From the NCBI GenBank assembly GCA_020639095.1, contig JACKHH010000002.1, forward strand, positions 62,001-126,000: a DNA stretch of 64,000 bases, in the 5' to 3' direction. The position numbers were made by a program, and so were the translations under genes. The notes under the pieces are model-generated. The model ran no database searches. It saw only the letters and a list, made by a program, of their open reading frames with translations, and was not told the DNA's origin. This document shows positions 63,377-64,000 of the stretch, piece by piece; position 1 is the stretch's first letter; each line of letters begins with the position of its first letter. Source of the DNA: Phycisphaerales bacterium (GTDB lineage: Bacteria > Planctomycetota > Phycisphaerae > UBA1845).

Positions 63377-64000
63377 GTGATTTCAGACCAACGTCCAGAA
63401 AGCAGTCAGCCGGCACCCGCGGAGGCTGCAGCGCGCAAACGCATCTCCCCCCTGCTGATCATGATCTTCGTGGTCGCGTCGGTGGCGCTGCCGATTTACT
63501 TCTGGCAGGGCACGTGGTTTGGTACGCGACTCTCAAACGCGCAGCTTGCGGAATACCTGGCTGATCGCGACAACCCGCGTCACGTGCAGCATGCGCTCGT
63601 GCAGTTGACCGAGCGGTTAGACGACGGACCAGCCGATGAACGCGAGTTCTATCCCGCGATGGTGGCGCTCGTCGATCATCCGAGAGAACAGGTGCGTTCG
63701 ACGCTGGCGTGGGCGATGGGCTGGGACCCGTCATCGGAAGAGTTTCACGAAGCGCTGCGCACGCTGCTTACGGACGACGTCGTGCTCGTACGCCGGAACG
63801 CAGCGCTCGCGCTTTCGAAATTCGGTGACGATGCAGCCCGCAGCGAACTCCGCGAGATGCTCGTGCCCTACACGGTGATCTCGCCCTTCGCCGGTGAAGT
63901 CAGCGACCTGCTCGCGAAGGGTCGGCCCGTGAAGGCGCACACCGATCTCGCGCGCATCGCCACGGACGACGGCGTCACGCACAAGTTCGCTGCCCCGCTG
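63377..64000 (+). CDS. Membrane-anchored HEAT-repeat-like protein, N-terminal part
   Basis: Partial: open from GTG 63377 to the window end, 208 codons without stop. An N-terminal transmembrane segment (about residues 28-44, LLIMIFVVASVALPIYFW) is followed by helical pairs, such as QVRSTLAWAMGW and VVLVRRNAALALSKFGD, of the HEAT/PBS-lyase-type repeat. It follows the cytochrome genes on the same strand, so it is probably part of the respiratory operon, perhaps as an assembly or accessory factor. The true start may lie slightly upstream; the C-terminus is unknown. Confidence 0.75.
   Translation, partial: MISDQRPESSQPAPAEAAARKRISPLLIMIFVVASVALPIYFWQGTWFGTRLSNAQLAEYLADRDNPRHVQHALVQLTERLDDGPADEREFYPAMVALVDHPREQVRSTLAWAMGWDPSSEEFHEALRTLLTDDVVLVRRNAALALSKFGDDAARSELREMLVPYTVISPFAGEVSDLLAKGRPVKAHTDLARIATDDGVTHKFAAPL

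Overview
The window reads as chromosomal DNA of a planctomycete, probably close to Phycisphaerae. That assignment is inferred from protein style: two secreted proteins ending in PEP-CTERM sorting tails, a very large secreted FG-GAP protein with DCNxNGxxDxCD calcium-binding linkers, EF-hand/dockerin-like C-termini of the form GDxDxDGDVD, a DUF2723 membrane protein, and high-GC coding sequence with GTG and TTG starts. No rRNA, tRNA or CRISPR array was seen.

Layout. 1-5.2 kb is a mixed edge: the C-terminal part of a 2-hydroxyacyl-CoA dehydratase activator-type protein with a terminator, an orphan membrane-anchored protein, a REP-associated tyrosine transposase (RAYT) broken by one stop codon and flanked by perfect 41-bp inverted repeats, a PEP-CTERM protein and an unrecognised 331-residue protein. 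5.3-15.8 kb holds a membrane nucleotide-sugar 4,6-dehydratase, a secreted unknown, a DUF2723 membrane protein, a membrane sulfatase-like enzyme and a secreted LamG plus GH42-like protein.

16.2-49.9 kb is one co-directional block of 24 genes, many overlapping by 4 bases, for an extracellular polysaccharide. Precursor genes: gmd and fcl (GDP-L-fucose), an AlgD-like dehydrogenase (probably GDP-mannuronate), and two UDP-GlcNAc 2-epimerases (UDP-ManNAc). Assembly: six GT4 and one GT2 glycosyltransferases, a flippase and an O-antigen ligase/polymerase-like protein. Tailoring: two methyltransferases, a hexapeptide acyltransferase, an asparagine-synthase-type amidotransferase, a CapK/PaaK-like adenylate enzyme, two bi-domain oxidoreductases, a heparinase II/III-like protein, an ATP-grasp ligase, a formyltransferase and an XrtA-type polysaccharide deacetylase. 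A [GT4 + bi-domain oxidoreductase] module occurs twice.

50.2-60.1 kb carries secreted proteins: an M43-type metalloprotease and, convergent with it, a protein built from exactly three sets of seven FG-GAP repeats, both ending in the same EF-hand type domain; then a second PEP-CTERM protein, a glutaryl-CoA-dehydrogenase-like enzyme and a pair of Gly/Ala/Ser-rich secreted proteins, the second preceded by an AT-rich cluster of nested inverted repeats. 60.5-64 kb is a quinol:cytochrome c oxidoreductase operon (Rieske, split b6-type cytochrome b and subunit-IV-like protein) followed by a membrane-anchored HEAT-like protein cut by the window end.

Intergenic spaces hold many palindromes, often as inverted pairs like REPINs/BIMEs. 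Within a family the loop is kept while the stem changes on both sides. With the RAYT present, this dispersed palindrome system and the 3x7 FG-GAP protein are the most distinctive observations.
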